Source: Lutjanus erythropterus | Lineage: Eukaryota; Chordata; Actinopteri; Lutjaniformes; Lutjanidae | NCBI GenBank assembly: GCA_020091685.1 | Contig: CM034610.1 | Location: 29,313,673 to 29,377,672, forward strand | Reading direction: 5' to 3' | Length of the DNA stretch: 64,000 nucleotides | Part shown: in pieces, positions 1 to 11,600 of the stretch | Layout: each line of letters begins with the position of its first letter | How positions within the stretch are numbered: position 1 is the first letter of the stretch | Program-made: the position numbers and the translations under genes | Notes under the pieces: generated by a model | Databases searched by the model: none | Told to the model about the DNA's origin: nothing | The model's input: only the letters and a program-made list of their open reading frames with translations

Positions 1-26
1 GAGGCCTTGGCACAGACTGGGCTCAC

Positions 27-167
27 CATAACTGCACTGCCAGTGGCACCCAGTGGAACGTAGCTGTTGATCATATTTTGACTGGTGACGTCAAACACAG
101 GGAACTTCACTGAGAGCACAACCAGAGGCTTCTTGCACGGAGGATTCATTTCTGATTTTCTGTCTTG
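27..167 (-). CDS. candidate internal coding exon of an unidentified gene
   Basis: On the minus strand a CACTGCAG acceptor at 168-173 is followed by 141 bases (47 codons, phase 0 to phase 0) that are fully open and end in ATG before a strong GTGAGC donor. The predicted peptide includes KKPLVVLSVKFPVFDVTSQN and NSYVPLGATGSAVM. Its composition looks like real protein, and both splice sites fit consensus. I do not recognise the family. It lies downstream, on the same strand, of another open segment at 340-704 and could belong to the same gene, but the phases between them were not resolved. The gene would continue off the left edge of the window. It could be a chance exon. Confidence 0.4.
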
Positions 168-339
168 CTGCAGTGAATGTTGATTAAAATTTGACAGGCT
201 TTGATTTTACTGGGAATTAATAAACACAAGTGAGAGACGAGCTAGGTTTTATTTTCATGGTTCCTGTAATCTGTTAACTTTAAAGAAAAAAAATGCAATG
301 ACGTGAAATAAAGGAGGCACTTGCTGGCTTTGGCACCTG

Positions 340-704
340 TCAGCTTCTCGGCAAGACTGTGTGGTGGATGTCAGACAACCTCTGGCATACGGAGAGACTC
401 TGAGTGAGGAGAACACTGGACTGCATCTCCCAGTCAGCACTGATGAAGTGACATGGTACTGTGATGTAGATTTCACTTGTGAGAGCTTTCCAGCGGTCAA
501 CGTTCGACTTTAGCTCACTCTTCTTCTCCTCAAAGTGTTTTTTCAATGTGTTTAGCCACAGTAGCTCTTGATGGCACTTAACGTACACGGGTTCAAGGTC
601 CAGAACAAGCTCGTTTTCTATCACGCTGATCAGCAGCATATCAGTCTCAGTCATTTGGCACTCCCGCTGGATGATGGCCTTGGACCAGTGAACACGATAT
701 GTCC
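340..704 (-). CDS. candidate coding exon or pseudogene, helical/coiled-coil segment
   Basis: After a possible acceptor (AAATACAG, 705-712) the minus strand stays open to a stop at 340-342. The peptide includes YRVHWSKAIIQRECQ, TETDMLLISVIENELVLDLE and LNTLKKHFEEKKSELKSNVD, a charged, helix-prone stretch that does not look like random translation. A donor-like CAA/GTGAAA near 475 may end the exon before the final stop. Just upstream (about 715-775) another frame begins MTKSTKSEAVWRTDQNR and runs into a stop close to the possible acceptor. This suggests either a real but short exon arrangement or a frameshifted pseudogene. I cannot name the protein. Confidence 0.35.
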
Positions 705-811
705 CTGTATTTAGGGGTTAACTGTACCACGGTTTTGATCCGTCCTCCACACGGCTTCAGATTTTGTTGACTTGGTCATTTTTCCTGGATGCCTCTACCA
801 TCGGTAAGTAG

Positions 812-955
812 TGACTTCCTGTCTGCTCAATGTCCTCTGTGCAGCTTGACGCCGGATCTGTCAAAAATAGAATCGGTGCAAATTTTCTGCAGAGCAGAGC
901 AGAGCAGAGAGTCGCTGGTCACAACCAGCTCTGGTGGCTAAGGCGCAGCTGTAAT
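812..955 (+). repeat. fragment of a dispersed repeat, second copy at 3596-3860
   Basis: CTGTGCAG followed by TCTGTCAAAAATAGAATCGG and a run of AGAGCAGAGC resembles 3660-3740, which has CTGTGCAG, TATCAAAAATAGACTCAG and GGAGCGGAGAG in the same order. It is a short divergent copy. Confidence 0.45.
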
Positions 956-1118
956 ACAGTAAAATCAAGATCCATGAACCACGAGCATATCTTAGGACTT
1001 AGCTTAGTTCTTAATTGTCAAGGCCGTAATGCACTAAAAGCACAAACTGATGCGCCTCATTTGCCGTGTGTTAAATGATGCTGCTATGGCATGCTGCACT
1101 ATTTATATGTATCTCTGT

Positions 1119-1462
1119 TAGGGCTGCACAATTAATTGCAATTGCAATAAAATCGCAATATGGACGAATGCAATATCCAAATCACAGAACCAAACCACAA
1201 TTTTTTGAAAATGGAAAAGTGTGCGAGAAAACAGCATTATAATGAAGTAGTGCTGCAGAGATGTTGAGACCCAAAAATCTTGTTCTCAAGATCAAAGAAA
1301 ACATGATTGTTTGGTTCAGACCTCAATAAATGTCATGTCATGACAATTCCTTTTCAGTGAACAAGAAAATTATAATGCAAAAGTGATCATTAATCGTATT
1401 GCATATCATAATGTCAGTCAAAATAATCGCAATATGCCTTTTAACCAAATCACGCAGCCCTA
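1119..1462 (+). mobile_element. MITE family B, near-complete copy
   Basis: It begins TAGGGCTGCACAATTAATTG and ends TCACGCAGCCCTA, with short terminal inverted repeats (TAGGGCTGC/GCAGCCCTA) and internal CGCAATATGG motifs. Flanking octamers ATCTCTGT (1111-1118) and ATCTCTTA (1463-1470) match at six of eight positions and look like a decayed 8-bp target duplication, as in hAT elements. Confidence 0.75.
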
Positions 1463-1483
1463 ATCTCTTAAATTCACACACTT

Positions 1484-1512
<29 letters not shown>
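1484..1512 (+). repeat. (CT)n microsatellite
   Basis: About 14 uninterrupted CT units followed by GTGTCTG. Confidence 0.9.
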
Positions 1513-1514
<2 letters not shown>

Positions 1515-3595
1515 CTGCTGTGGGTCCGCTTTTTTCTTTTTGCTGGTTGCAGGTAGAGCTGCAGCTGCATCAGCATTCGCTCCTTGTGTCCGAGCCCTTT
1601 TTATTCCATTTAACTCTCCCCAAACACATACTGGGGCTGCAGGAAAAAAAAGCTTTGGTCCTCATTTGACACTCCAGAACTGAAACAAGGTAGGAGTCGG
1701 AGTGTCAATGCAGTTTGACGCACCTCACAATCCTTGTATTGCATGTTCTACCATTTAAAACAATAGGTGTTTTTCAAAATGTGAGTGTCAAATGCTTTTA
1801 GTGCGTTTGGGCCTCCAGAATGGGCTCAACTTTCATCAACCTGAGTTTGAGGCATTTTAAAATGACACCATCCTCAGGCCAAAGTACTTTTTTAAAGTTA
1901 TGGTAACGTCACAGTTTTGGCAATGTCAATCTGCCAATCAGTTGGTCCACCACCCTGTTCAGGGCAAAATACTTCAACTACTGGATGGATTACCATGAAA
2001 TGTTGCACAGACCTTCATGTTCCTTTCAGGATGAATCATGAAGAAGTGATCCGCAGACTTTTCCTCTTGCATCATCAAGTAAAAACCGTATCCATTTTAT
2101 GACTTAATCTGCAAAACTAATAACATTCCCAGCAGTTTCAGGTTTACTCTGTTTAGTGCTTTTTAGTGCAGTTTTCATTAATCTTATAAGTTTGTTTTCT
2201 GGTGTGTACTGAGCATTAAAGCTTTACTGGAGTGCTAGCAAGGCTTTTATTCTTGATACAAACTCACATGATTGAAGACGATCCTAAGAGGCTTAACAGG
2301 GACTTCACAATGTGACTCTGTGGTTGTGCGACATATTTTACCAGAAGCTTCGACCTGTCAGATTTTCCACAAGGCTCACAAGTTGAGTCAGATGGTCACA
2401 TGCCAACCTGCTGGTCCTTGCACGGGTTCCCTTATTGTTTGACCACTATCATCGTGTTTCACACTTTGTCACCAGCTCTTTCTCCACACAGACGTGTCAG
2501 TAATTCCGGCTCCAGTGATAAGAGGGATTACTGTGATATCCTCATAGAATCTACTGACTGTTTGCTTAAGGTTTACAGCTGATATCTGACTCTTCCTCTT
2601 CTGGGTGGTCAAGTGCAGGGTGAGTGGTTTTATTATGACCAGAGGATCTATCTATACTGACACAAACATGTGCTTCTTAGCATCTAGTTAATGCCACAGT
2701 GACTAACTTACTTCAATTATTTGGGGAGCTAAAAATATTTTGTTTTTAAGATCTGGGTTATGATGTCAGCTCGCCTGATTCTAAAGGGTTTACCCCTTAA
2801 AGAAAGAGGTCAGTTCTGTACACTTCCCTCATTGCCGTCTAAGATTTAAAGTGCTATTAGGGGAACAAAAATGTTATAGCTGCGGGTCTCTTCATCCCAG
2901 AGCTTTTCAGAGGTCTTCTGTTGCTATCAGTCCCTAATGGGAAGGATGTAGTGTGTCTCAGACAAAGCCTTAAGTCGTCCTCTTTGACTTAAAGGAGGAC
3001 ACACGATGATACTGCGGGGTTAATTTACAAGAGCTACACTGTACATTTGTTGTACATGTCAGGGTTTTCCCTGGATTTCTCTGAGACAAAAGTGGCTGGA
3101 GAATATGCTTTGCATGCATGGCCTACACAGCTTGGGCATACATCTTTAGAGTACCCTGCACTTAAATGAAAAAAATAAATAAATAAATAAAAATCACAAT
3201 TTCGCTTTTTGCTTAGCAACTGACTTACACATTAGCAAACAAAATAAGAGAGACCAATAAGCCCAACTTTGTATAATCTTTTAATTCTAACTTTGAATAA
3301 TATGGGAAAGTAAGCACGACTGTATTAAAAATTAGATAAGGTTTTTTGTCATTTAAACCTGCAGCACCTGTTGCATCTAAACAGTTGCAGGACAAACAGG
3401 AGGCATCTTGTACAATGATGATTCAGCAACATTTCAGAAGTGTTTCAGAAGCGGAGCGTTTTGCCTACTTGATTTTGTTTACGTACTCAGAATTTGGTGA
3501 AGCTTTTTGTGCTTCTACCACGGATCAGAATTCTACATAGTTAAACTGTTTCTTTTTTTGTCTGTTTTTGTGAATGCAAGTCTGCACGGGGTCTT
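1513..3595. other. no identified gene; short AAAT tract and one exon-like segment
   Basis: This is AT-rich intergenic or intronic sequence. It holds an (AAAT)n tract at about 3170-3192. A splice-bounded segment at about 2493-2620 on the plus strand (acceptor TTTCTCCACACAG, donor GGTGAGTGG) has an internal stop in its best frame. Confidence 0.5.
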
Positions 3596-3860
3596 TTATT
3601 TTGAAAATGGACTGTATTCTCTATGGTGTTTCTGTGTCTGGCTTCCTGCCCGCTTGACCTGCTCTGTGCAGAATGCAGCATCTATCAAAAATAGACTCAG
3701 CGCATATTTGAAGCAAAGGGGAGCGGAGAGACTTTTCTGGGACACGCTAGTGGAATCACAAGCATTGTGTAGAATAGCCGCAATCAGCTCCAGCAGATGT
3801 GGTGCAGACGTACTGCAGCACAAGCGTGACTGCTGGAATCAAGTGATAAGTCTGAACTAT
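3596..3860 (+). repeat. longer copy of the dispersed repeat seen at 812-955
   Basis: This contains TTCCTGCCCGCTTGACC, CTGTGCAG, ATCAAAAATAGACTCAGCGC and GGAGCGGAGAG, a combination I associate with a common fish interspersed repeat. An open frame crosses it, but the reading looks incidental. Confidence 0.5.
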
Positions 3861-5529
3861 TGAAAAATTTACAGTGTATTAATTTAGAAATAAGGTGTAT
3901 ATCAAAATATATATGTTTTTAATGGACCATTAATGGTTTTTAATGGATGGTGAATGGACAAAATACTTGTAGGGTACGAGCACAGAATTTTTTGACCTGT
4001 TAATCAGGGAAAATGTTCCTGCTGACATGCATATGTGTTTTCTAAATGACAGTGTCAAGTACTGACGCTCAAAAGGTGGCCACTGAGGTTCGATATCCAG
4101 TCCTATTTACTCCGGTAACTTAAGCTAACCTAGCTTTCAATACAAATACACATTGGTTTGCCTCACAATAACCTTGATCTTGCAGGAATTACAAATGCAT
4201 CGCTCCCCCGTTGCCTCCATGCTCGAGTGCTGTGCGTAATATGCATGCAGGCTCAATAGTTTTGGTGTTAAAAAAAAGCCTTTAGGTTATTTGTTTTAGG
4301 TTTTTTGTCAGGATTTTCAACAAATGTAGCAGCAGAAAATACAAATGTGGCCTGTCTTTGAGTTCAACAAAGTCAGAATATGTTTAACAGGTTCCATATT
4401 AAGATCTAAAAAGTGTGTCATGATTTCTTTTGTATTTTAATCTAGAAACAGTTTCATCTTTTACAGATACTGTATGTATCCAGCATTTTGTCGTGACCAT
4501 GATATCATCAAATATATACTGGTATTTCCCTTCAGTGGCAGCAAAAATTACCTCAAATTACTGTCAGAGGTCAGTGTCCATAACAGGAAGAGGATAAACT
4601 GAATTGTGCAGAGTGGCGCTTATTGGATTAGTTGATCAAAAGAATGAGTTTGATTATTGATAGACTGCTGAAGTAAAAATGAAAAAAATTACTGCTCAAA
4701 TATGATGATTTACCGCTTTATATCACTGTAAACTGAATTTTCAACTGTTGGTCTGACAAAACACAACATTTGACGATGTCCTCTTTTTATTACATAAAAC
4801 ATATTACATTTTATGGTCTAACCGATTAGTCAAAAAATAAGTGATTTATCAGTACTGGAAATCATTGCTGCCCTACATCAGAACATGTTATGATCCAGTT
4901 AATGGAGCCCCTGGCAAACCCCTGGCAGGCAGAATAATTAAAAACAAACTTTACTGTAACATCACATCATGCATGACGTATTTGGAGTACACTCTCCCCT
5001 ACAGTGAGCACACAAAGTCAACAATTAGCATTGAAAACGGTAACTGCAGAGCTCCATGTACAGTGCCATTCATTTTCATTTTGTCATGAGGGCTCATGGC
5101 TTTGTTAGCATGGTGATTTTATCGCACAGGATGCAAGATATACAAAGACATTGTCAATGATTAAATGGACACCACAGAAGCTCGGGATAAGGCTGCATTG
5201 CTGTGTGTGCCAGATATCTACAGACAAACAGAGAGAGGGATTAACTATTCAGAGTGAGGGAGGAGTGGACGGGGAGGGAGGGGGGGTTATTCACTGGTCA
5301 GTGTGGTTAATCGGGGGACTGGGGCAGAGAGGAGAGAAAACAACAGCTGTGGACAGGACGGGATTGTTTCAGAGAGGGAGCCTTACACTGGCAGAAGTCT
5401 GGCAAGCACTTCACTTCTCTCACCTTTTCTGAGAGCAGCCGCATCCTGGATACATTACACCAGCTCCTGCCTGACCTCAAAACATGTCAGTTAGAACAAA
5501 CTATACAATCAAAGTGTTGAAAAAGTGCT
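3861..5529. other. no gene; degraded MITE and G-rich motif
   Basis: About 4615-4835 resembles an old family A/related MITE, with inverted-repeat-like ends and GACGATGTCCTC. A G-run cluster lies at 5271-5286. Nothing coding was recognised. Confidence 0.45.
5271..5286 (+). other. potential G-quadruplex motif
   Basis: GGGGAGGGAGGGGGGG contains four G runs with single-base loops if the last run is split. This meets the usual sequence rule for an intramolecular quadruplex. There is no nearby gene to link it to. Confidence 0.5.
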
Positions 5530-5800
5530 TTAAAGGGTCAGTCCACCCAAATTACAAGAAGATACCTTTATATTTTACATGGGCAGTATGCAACCCTGCA
5601 GACAGTTTTGCTTTTATGCAATGTTACAAAGATGTCAGTCTGAAAATTCTGCTGCCACCCAAACACAGTGGAGGTGAATTAAATTTCAGTGTGGTGCTCA
5701 AAGGATTGGAAAATTAAATTTGCAAAACCCAACATTAACATGACTTTCCAGAGACGATATTCCAGTAACTCAAGATAATCTACAGGTCTTTAGTGAAAAC
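5530..5800 (+). repeat. TTAAAGGG... interspersed repeat (family C), copy 1
   Basis: It starts TTAAAGGGTCAGTCCACCC and continues with CACCCAAACACAGTGGAGGTG and TTCCAGAGACGATATTCCAG. I know this order from a common fish TTAA-flanked repeat. The right end is undefined. Confidence 0.65.
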
Positions 5801-6032
5801 TGGATTATGCTGAGTATGTAATGTTGTTCTTAATGCTTTGGCAATATTGTTCACCAAACATTCAAGCCAATAAAGAGTTCTGAATTGAAAATCGAGGCAA
5901 AATTAAATTGTAGAGGCCTGGTCAGACTACACAGAGCTTTCTTGGAAAGTTCAACTTTGTTTCCTCAACACAGTGTTGCAAATCCTTGTGCAACAGTGAG
6001 CCCAACATGGAGGAAACTCACATATTAACTCT

Positions 6033-6200
6033 GTCGTACGGCTGAAAAAAAAATTTAATCAAAGCTTTATCAAAATCGCAATATGGTCTACTGTAATTTT
6101 CAAATTGCAGGATATACAATATTTCTTAAATGGAAAATGTGTGTCAAAATACCATTTAAATTAAATATTGTGGTAATGCAGAGGCGTCCTGGCCCACAAG
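6033..6200 (+). mobile_element. MITE family B, partial copy
   Basis: CGGCTGAAAAAAAAATTTAATC followed by AAAATCGCAATATGG, and AAATGGAAAATGTGTGTC further on, matches the left half of the family B copies at 1119 and 6551. Confidence 0.6.
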
Positions 6201-6550
6201 GTTAGCATGTTGCAGCTTAAGTGGGTAGCAGAGCAGGGTAAAGTAATACTGACAGACAGTCAAGAGAGACTGTGTTAACGTTGAGCCTCATTTCAATCTA
6301 AATAACGAGGTTGGACGCCAGTAACTGTTTTTTCATGTTGCTATGCTGTAGCGCTAACATTAGTTCGAACATTAGCTTTGTTGTTCTGCTCCACACAGGT
6401 ATGTGTGGGAGTTGCTGCTGTCTACTTGACAGAAATGCCCTGAAGGTAACCATATCACTATGTGTGAAAAAGAAATGGTCAAATTGCAGGAAATTGTTTG
6501 CCTGGCAGCATTGTGTAACTGTGACTAACGACCAGCTGCTAGCTTGTTCA

Positions 6551-6900
6551 GTAGGGCTAAACAGTTAATCAACATTTTAACAAAATTGCAATATGGCCTA
6601 CTGCAATTTTCAAATTCCAGAAGGCACAATGTTTCTTAAAGGTAAAGTGTGTGTCAAAATACCACTTGAAATTAATTCATTGCCTATACATCATGTTCTA
6701 CAGACTTAAGAAAATCTCTTTGTTGGGTACAGATCCCTTCAAAGAAAAGAAAAACAAAAAAATCACACCACAATAATTCCCATGTTTTTCAATGGAAATG
6801 AGAATAATGATGTAAAAAATTACCACTCCTTCATTACACATAGCATTACTGTTCTGAATGACATAATTTAGGCCTACCATAAATGAGGCAATTTGCAAAA
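6551..6900 (+). mobile_element. MITE family B, copy
   Basis: TAGGGCTAAACAGTTAATC, then AAAATTGCAATATGGCCTAC and GTGTGTCAAAATACCACTTG, parallels the copy only about 500 bases upstream. The right end is degraded. Confidence 0.6.
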
Positions 6901-8284
6901 ACAAACAAAAAATGGCGCTAATATATCATACCGCACTTTTGACCCACCCTTAATCCCTCCAGGAGAAATTCCTTCACCACGACAGCCCCTACTGGCTAGC
7001 ACAAGCATGTTAGCAGTTAGCTCGCCACCACAAAGGCTCGCCAACTAGCCCCACAGGTGATGACTTCAGTCATCAACTTTCCAGCTCCAACTATTTTGTG
7101 AGGATGCTTGACTGAATTTCACTGTTCCATTTTCTGTCGTGACTAGACACTAACCTGGGACATTGTTAATGGAAAAATATGCTGCTGTTGAGTTTTAAAA
7201 CTTATGTTTTCAGTGATTTGAGATGAACAAAATAAATTCTATTCACTTCCACTGAGACAGCTTAAGTTTCAGAAGTAGACATCTCACAATCTTGGCACAT
7301 AAAACTGAAACCATCTGTGTAGATACCTCTGGGGTTAAGAGAGAAAATGTGTCTTTTTGAAGTTTGGATAAACTGACTGTTTCAGCCAGGACTCGTCCTC
7401 TTCAGGGCCACAAACTGAAAGAAGACCCACACTGTTCCTAACAGGAATTCATGCAAAAAATGTGTCAAATATTTTGTTAAGTGGTCATAAAAGTAGCTTT
7501 GGATCCCAGCAGCACACCCTGCTCTGTATCTGCACAGGAGAATATCATGCATTTTCTTTATCTCTGCATACACCAGAGATGTGACAACCCCCCCCTCCTC
7601 CCCCGACTGTGCCCAGTTGTTGCTATGGGCACACAGCCTGGAGTGGGAGGACGCTAACAACCAACCACGTCAGCTCTGGGTCCACACTCCCCTGAGAGAG
7701 CCAGATGAAGGAACAGGTAGCGTACAAGTACATGAGTTAAAAGGGAACAGAATAAAAGAATTAATCTGCCAAAAATACCTGTGTGCTTTGTGATCTAAGC
7801 AAACAGTAATTGGTTCATGCAGAGCCGAGTGTGGCAGCCTGTCGTGTCTGAAGGCTGCAGTTTGACTCGATGTGAAGAGGCAACGTGATTCTTATTCATA
7901 CTGTGGACCATTTGGAGAAAAAGATTTGGTTTGATCAAATTAAAAGAAAAAGATGGCGATATGTTTCAGTCTAACACCTTGTGAAGAAATGACTGTGTAA
8001 ACTTTTATTCCTGCAGGACTTGGTGGAGTTGGCTTCACTGCTGTGCCAGCACTGGCCCAAAGCCAAACCAGATTATGTCATCACCATTACGCCTGAAAAC
8101 CAACAGATTTCCACTGATAAACTTTGTAGATCAAAAGATCTCCTCATTATTTTCACCACACGGCTCACATTTTATGATTTTCTGCTCTTTATTTGATTTT
8201 ATTTTCTGGTTGATGAGCAGCTGTTGAAATTAAAGGGCAATTCCAACTTGAGAATATTTGTTTGTCTCTTTAGTTCCTTTTAAA
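6901..8284. other. no identified feature
   Basis: No coherent reading frame, RNA gene or clear repeat boundary was seen. Short open frames near 7382-7793 on both strands lack coding character. Confidence 0.4.
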
Positions 8285-8350
8285 TAACTGTTTAATCGAT
8301 TAAATCGATCGGCTACTCTTCTGGTAATCGATTAATAACTTGAGTCATCT
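8285..8350 (+). repeat. MITE-derived segment (TAATCGATTA motif) left of family D
   Basis: CTCTTCTGGTAATCGATTAA followed by CTTGAGTCATCTTTT resembles 8791-8825 (CTCTCTGGTAATCGATCATT, TTGAAGTCATTTTTTT). The pair brackets a separate repeat at 8352-8711. Confidence 0.45.
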
Positions 8351-8351
8351 T

Positions 8352-8711
8352 TTAAAGGATCAATCTTTAGGACTTAGTGGGATAGAGCAGAGATGTTGCA
8401 GAATCCAAACACCTCACCTCGCTGTCCCCTTCCAAACAAACAGAACCTACAGGGGTTACAAAATTTGAGAAAAACATAAAAGGATGTATATAGAGCCAGT
8501 GTTTGGTTTGTCCATTGTGGGCTACCCTAGAACGCTGCAACATGGCGGCCTCCATGAAGGAAGATCCACAGCCTTTAGATACAAACAGCTCGTTCTCAGG
8601 TAATAAAAGCACAGTGATTATTATTTTCAGGTAATTATGGACCAATGAAAACAAACAAATATTACATTTAATTTCTGCCATATTAGGTCCCTATACACAC
8701 TGGTCCTTTTG
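8352..8711 (+). repeat. interspersed repeat family D, near full length
   Basis: Ends TTTTAAAGGATCAATC and CACTGGTCCTTTT form weak inverted termini. The interior contains AGAGCCAGTGTTTGGTTTGT, GGGCTACCCTAGAACGCTGC and AACATGGCGGCCTCCATG. I recognise this as a widespread fish repeat from the combination. The minus-strand frame across it (8367-8681) is incidental. Confidence 0.65.
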
Positions 8712-8934
8712 ATACCTCTTTGGTTGATTTTAGTAGCATAATGATCAGACAATTAAGTGGCTAACCAATTAACAGACAAAACATCAACTCTCTGGTAATC
8801 GATCATTTATTGAAGTCATTTTTTTTAAAGCAGAAGTGCCAAATATTAAGCAATGCCGTCATTATAAATGGAATATATTTGTTGGTTTTGGCCATTTTTC
8901 GCCATTTTATGACATTTCATAGCAAACAATCAAT

Positions 8935-9365
8935 TGAGAAAAGGGTTGTTTAGGGATTCACGATAAATTTCTGCATGCCTAAATTTATAGAATTATTTAT
9001 CATTTAAATAATGAATTGCTGCTGATAAATATAAGCTATAATAATATCTGATTTGACAGATGTCACAGGGTAATTTTGGGTAAAATGCTCTGTAAAATGT
9101 GATTGTTTTTCAATGTACTTTACATGAAAAATTAAATGAACATTTGAAGAGTCAGAACTGTGGTGTTTGTTTTTATTGGAATTCAGTCAGTACTGTGGAA
9201 TATTAAATCATCCATCTTTGCTCACTTTATCTGAGCCTTATCTTATCTTATCTTACTTTCAAGTTTTGCATAGATTACAGTTTATATGAACTTTTTGACA
9301 CAAAAACATGAAATTATTGGTTGTCTTATCTGTATCAGGCATGAAAACAGTTTGTTTCAGCCCTA
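8935..9365 (+). repeat. dispersed repeat family I, copy 1
   Basis: It shares an ordered set of motifs with 19395-19830: GTCAGAACTGTGG versus GTCAGAGCTGTGG, GAATATTAAATCATCCATC versus GAACATTAAATCATGCATC, CTCACTTTATCTGAGCC in both, and TGAAATTATTGGTTGTCTTA versus TGAAATTATCGGTTATCTTA. A CTTAT microsatellite (9236-9256) is embedded. Confidence 0.6.
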
Positions 9366-10318
9366 GTTAATTATGTCTGCTTTGACAGATTTGTGCCCTG
9401 ATTAAAGACAATTTTAAATAAGTCTGCTCACTGAAATCACTCTGCTTAAGAGAAAACCGACAAAAATGGACTTTCAGTTCATTTGTAAAAGTTATCTTGC
9501 CATTCATGATGGATTCCCCCGTCCTCATATGACATGTTTTCAATCCGGACTGCTGTCGGTTCATTTATATGAGGTAGTTGGAGTGCTCTCTGCTGTGCTC
9601 TGGAGCACAGTGGCTTCATTCATCTTATTAATAACCAGGAGCAGAAGCACCGGTCTTCAGTTGATGGATCAGACACTCTCCTCAAATCAGAAGCTTAATT
9701 TAGTTCTGACAACAACAGGGCAACCAATGAAAATCCTGCAACTACTGAGTCCACTGTTAAATAGGAAAAAATTGATATTTTTTATGTGCTTCAAGGTTCA
9801 AGGGGTTCATGTTATGGTCATTTTACAATACAAGGTTGTATAACGATACACACTAGAGTGGAGGAGGTAAAAACACCAATCAGAACTGTCTGGAGTTTCT
9901 TTTACTATACAATTACCACAGTAATTACACAGCCTAGTCAATAATTAGTCATGAACCTCTTTAAAACATGAAGCAGTACAATTTATGGGAACTGGGTCAC
10001 ATCCAATGTGTGTCAATGTGCATTTATATGCGGATGTTTTGTAGAACTGCTACCCCCTGTCCCAACTCTCAAGTGAAGAGTGTGGTCAGCTCACTCTGCT
10101 CTGGTTTAATCCGACAGACTCTCCCTTCACGTTACCCAGCAGCTAGTATGCAAGACTCAGCAACTTTTTGAACTTCTCCTGTAGTCTGCGTTTGTGTGTG
10201 AAATGCACATGAACTGCCACTAGACAACTTTATTGCTGATCTTTACTCACTCTGCTCTGATCACCAACATCTGTCTGCTCTGAGTGCAGCCATGGACACT
10301 CTCATCCACATCCTCATT
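9366..10318. other. no identified feature
   Basis: A 125-codon open frame at 9466-9843 (plus) has no recognisable domain or splice context. Nothing else stands out. Confidence 0.4.
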
Positions 10319-11600
10319 CATTAGGGTTGGGCGATTGGACGAATATATCGCCTACTGGTGATGTGCTGAATCCATCACCAGCTGTTCATTTGGGGGCAAT
10401 TTTTGGAGGTGACATTTATCATTTTATTTTGATGAAATAATCTGCAGAGTGACAGGTGCTGTACCGTGACGCACTCTCATTCAGCAGTACAATACACACC
10501 CACTCAGCCAGAACAGAGTGCTCTGAGCTGGATGAGGGGTGAGAGGAAAACAGCCTACAGACTCTTTAAACATCTAACACAATGAATTAAGGATTTATGT
10601 CAAGCAAACCAGAGTTGGTGATTGTTCTGTCTTAATACGATGATATGATGCAATACAAGACAATGCAATGTGTAAATCTTTACATTTTGATTCAATTAAT
10701 GCTTTTAGTTGCAAAAAGAAATGATGATAGTTTTATTAAATATAATAACAGTAGAGACAGAGAGACCATTACATTACAGTGGTGTTAACATCTTACTATG
10801 TGTCTCATGTGTAAATGAGATCCTGTAGCCTCAATGAGAATCTGTGAACAAACTTTAAAACTGCTTAAAATATTAGTATTTTTGCGGTAAGGTGATGTGC
10901 TGCTCTGTTTCATATGAAGAGTGCTGTGGTTTTGTTTAATGTGGAGGAACAGTGATGCTACCTGCTCTCACAGTGACATGACGTCTCTGTGGGTCAGACT
11001 CGTGGCTCTGTATTCTGCTGTCTGACACATTTTGCTTAAAAGATTTGCAGCAGTGTTTCTCATCTTTCTTACAAAACCCAAACTTATTCCACACTAGCGC
11101 ATTCTGAAAGTTTGATGGTGCGACGCAGTACAATGTCACTTCTGTCGCTGGTTTCAGGGCTGTCTGTTTAGAGCAAATGAAGAGGAGACACAGGAGAAGG
11201 AGGAGAGAGCGCTTGTTGTGTGTGAGCGCAGCAGCAGGTGTCCAGATTGGTGCAGGCAGAGGCAAGAGGCGAGAGAAAATGGAGGAAAGTTACAGCGGCA
11301 ACATGCACGTCCTAACGAAAGGTGTCGGCGCACTAGTGCTACATCAATTTGTTTCCGATTCATGTTTAGCTTTTAACCGATACAGGCCATCTGAACCGAT
11401 GCACTCGTATCTTGCACATTTAAGTCCAATGTATCGGTTGCATGAGTGAATCATTACACCCTTAGTACATAACATAGTGAACTTACCACTCACACACATC
11501 TCCCAGCTGAGAGTCGGGAGGATGGGAGGACAAATATATCGCCAATTGATGGGCAGATGGTGGCTGATAGGGTTGGGCGATATGTAAAAATTTGTCTGCT
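10319..11600. mobile_element. composite repeat region with TAGGGTTGGGCGAT ends
   Basis: TTAGGGTTGGGCGATTGGAC with AATATATCGCC occurs at 10320-10350. ACAAATATATCGCCAATTG followed by GATAGGGTTGGGCGATATG occurs at 11531-11584. The motif is typical of hAT-type repeats in fishes, in my recollection. The interior includes an arginine-rich frame (11177-11449) that I regard as non-coding. Boundaries of the individual insertions are unresolved. Confidence 0.4.

Noticed and set aside
2493-2620. Plus-strand exon with a good acceptor and a GTGAGT donor
   Set aside because: The best frame (RVSNSGSSDKRDYCDILIES) stops at 2580, before the donor, so it cannot be an internal coding exon. No partner was found.
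11177-11449. Arginine-rich frame MKRRHRRRRRERLL as a nuclear protein
   Set aside because: It falls inside a composite transposon region and arises from an AGGAGA-type purine run.
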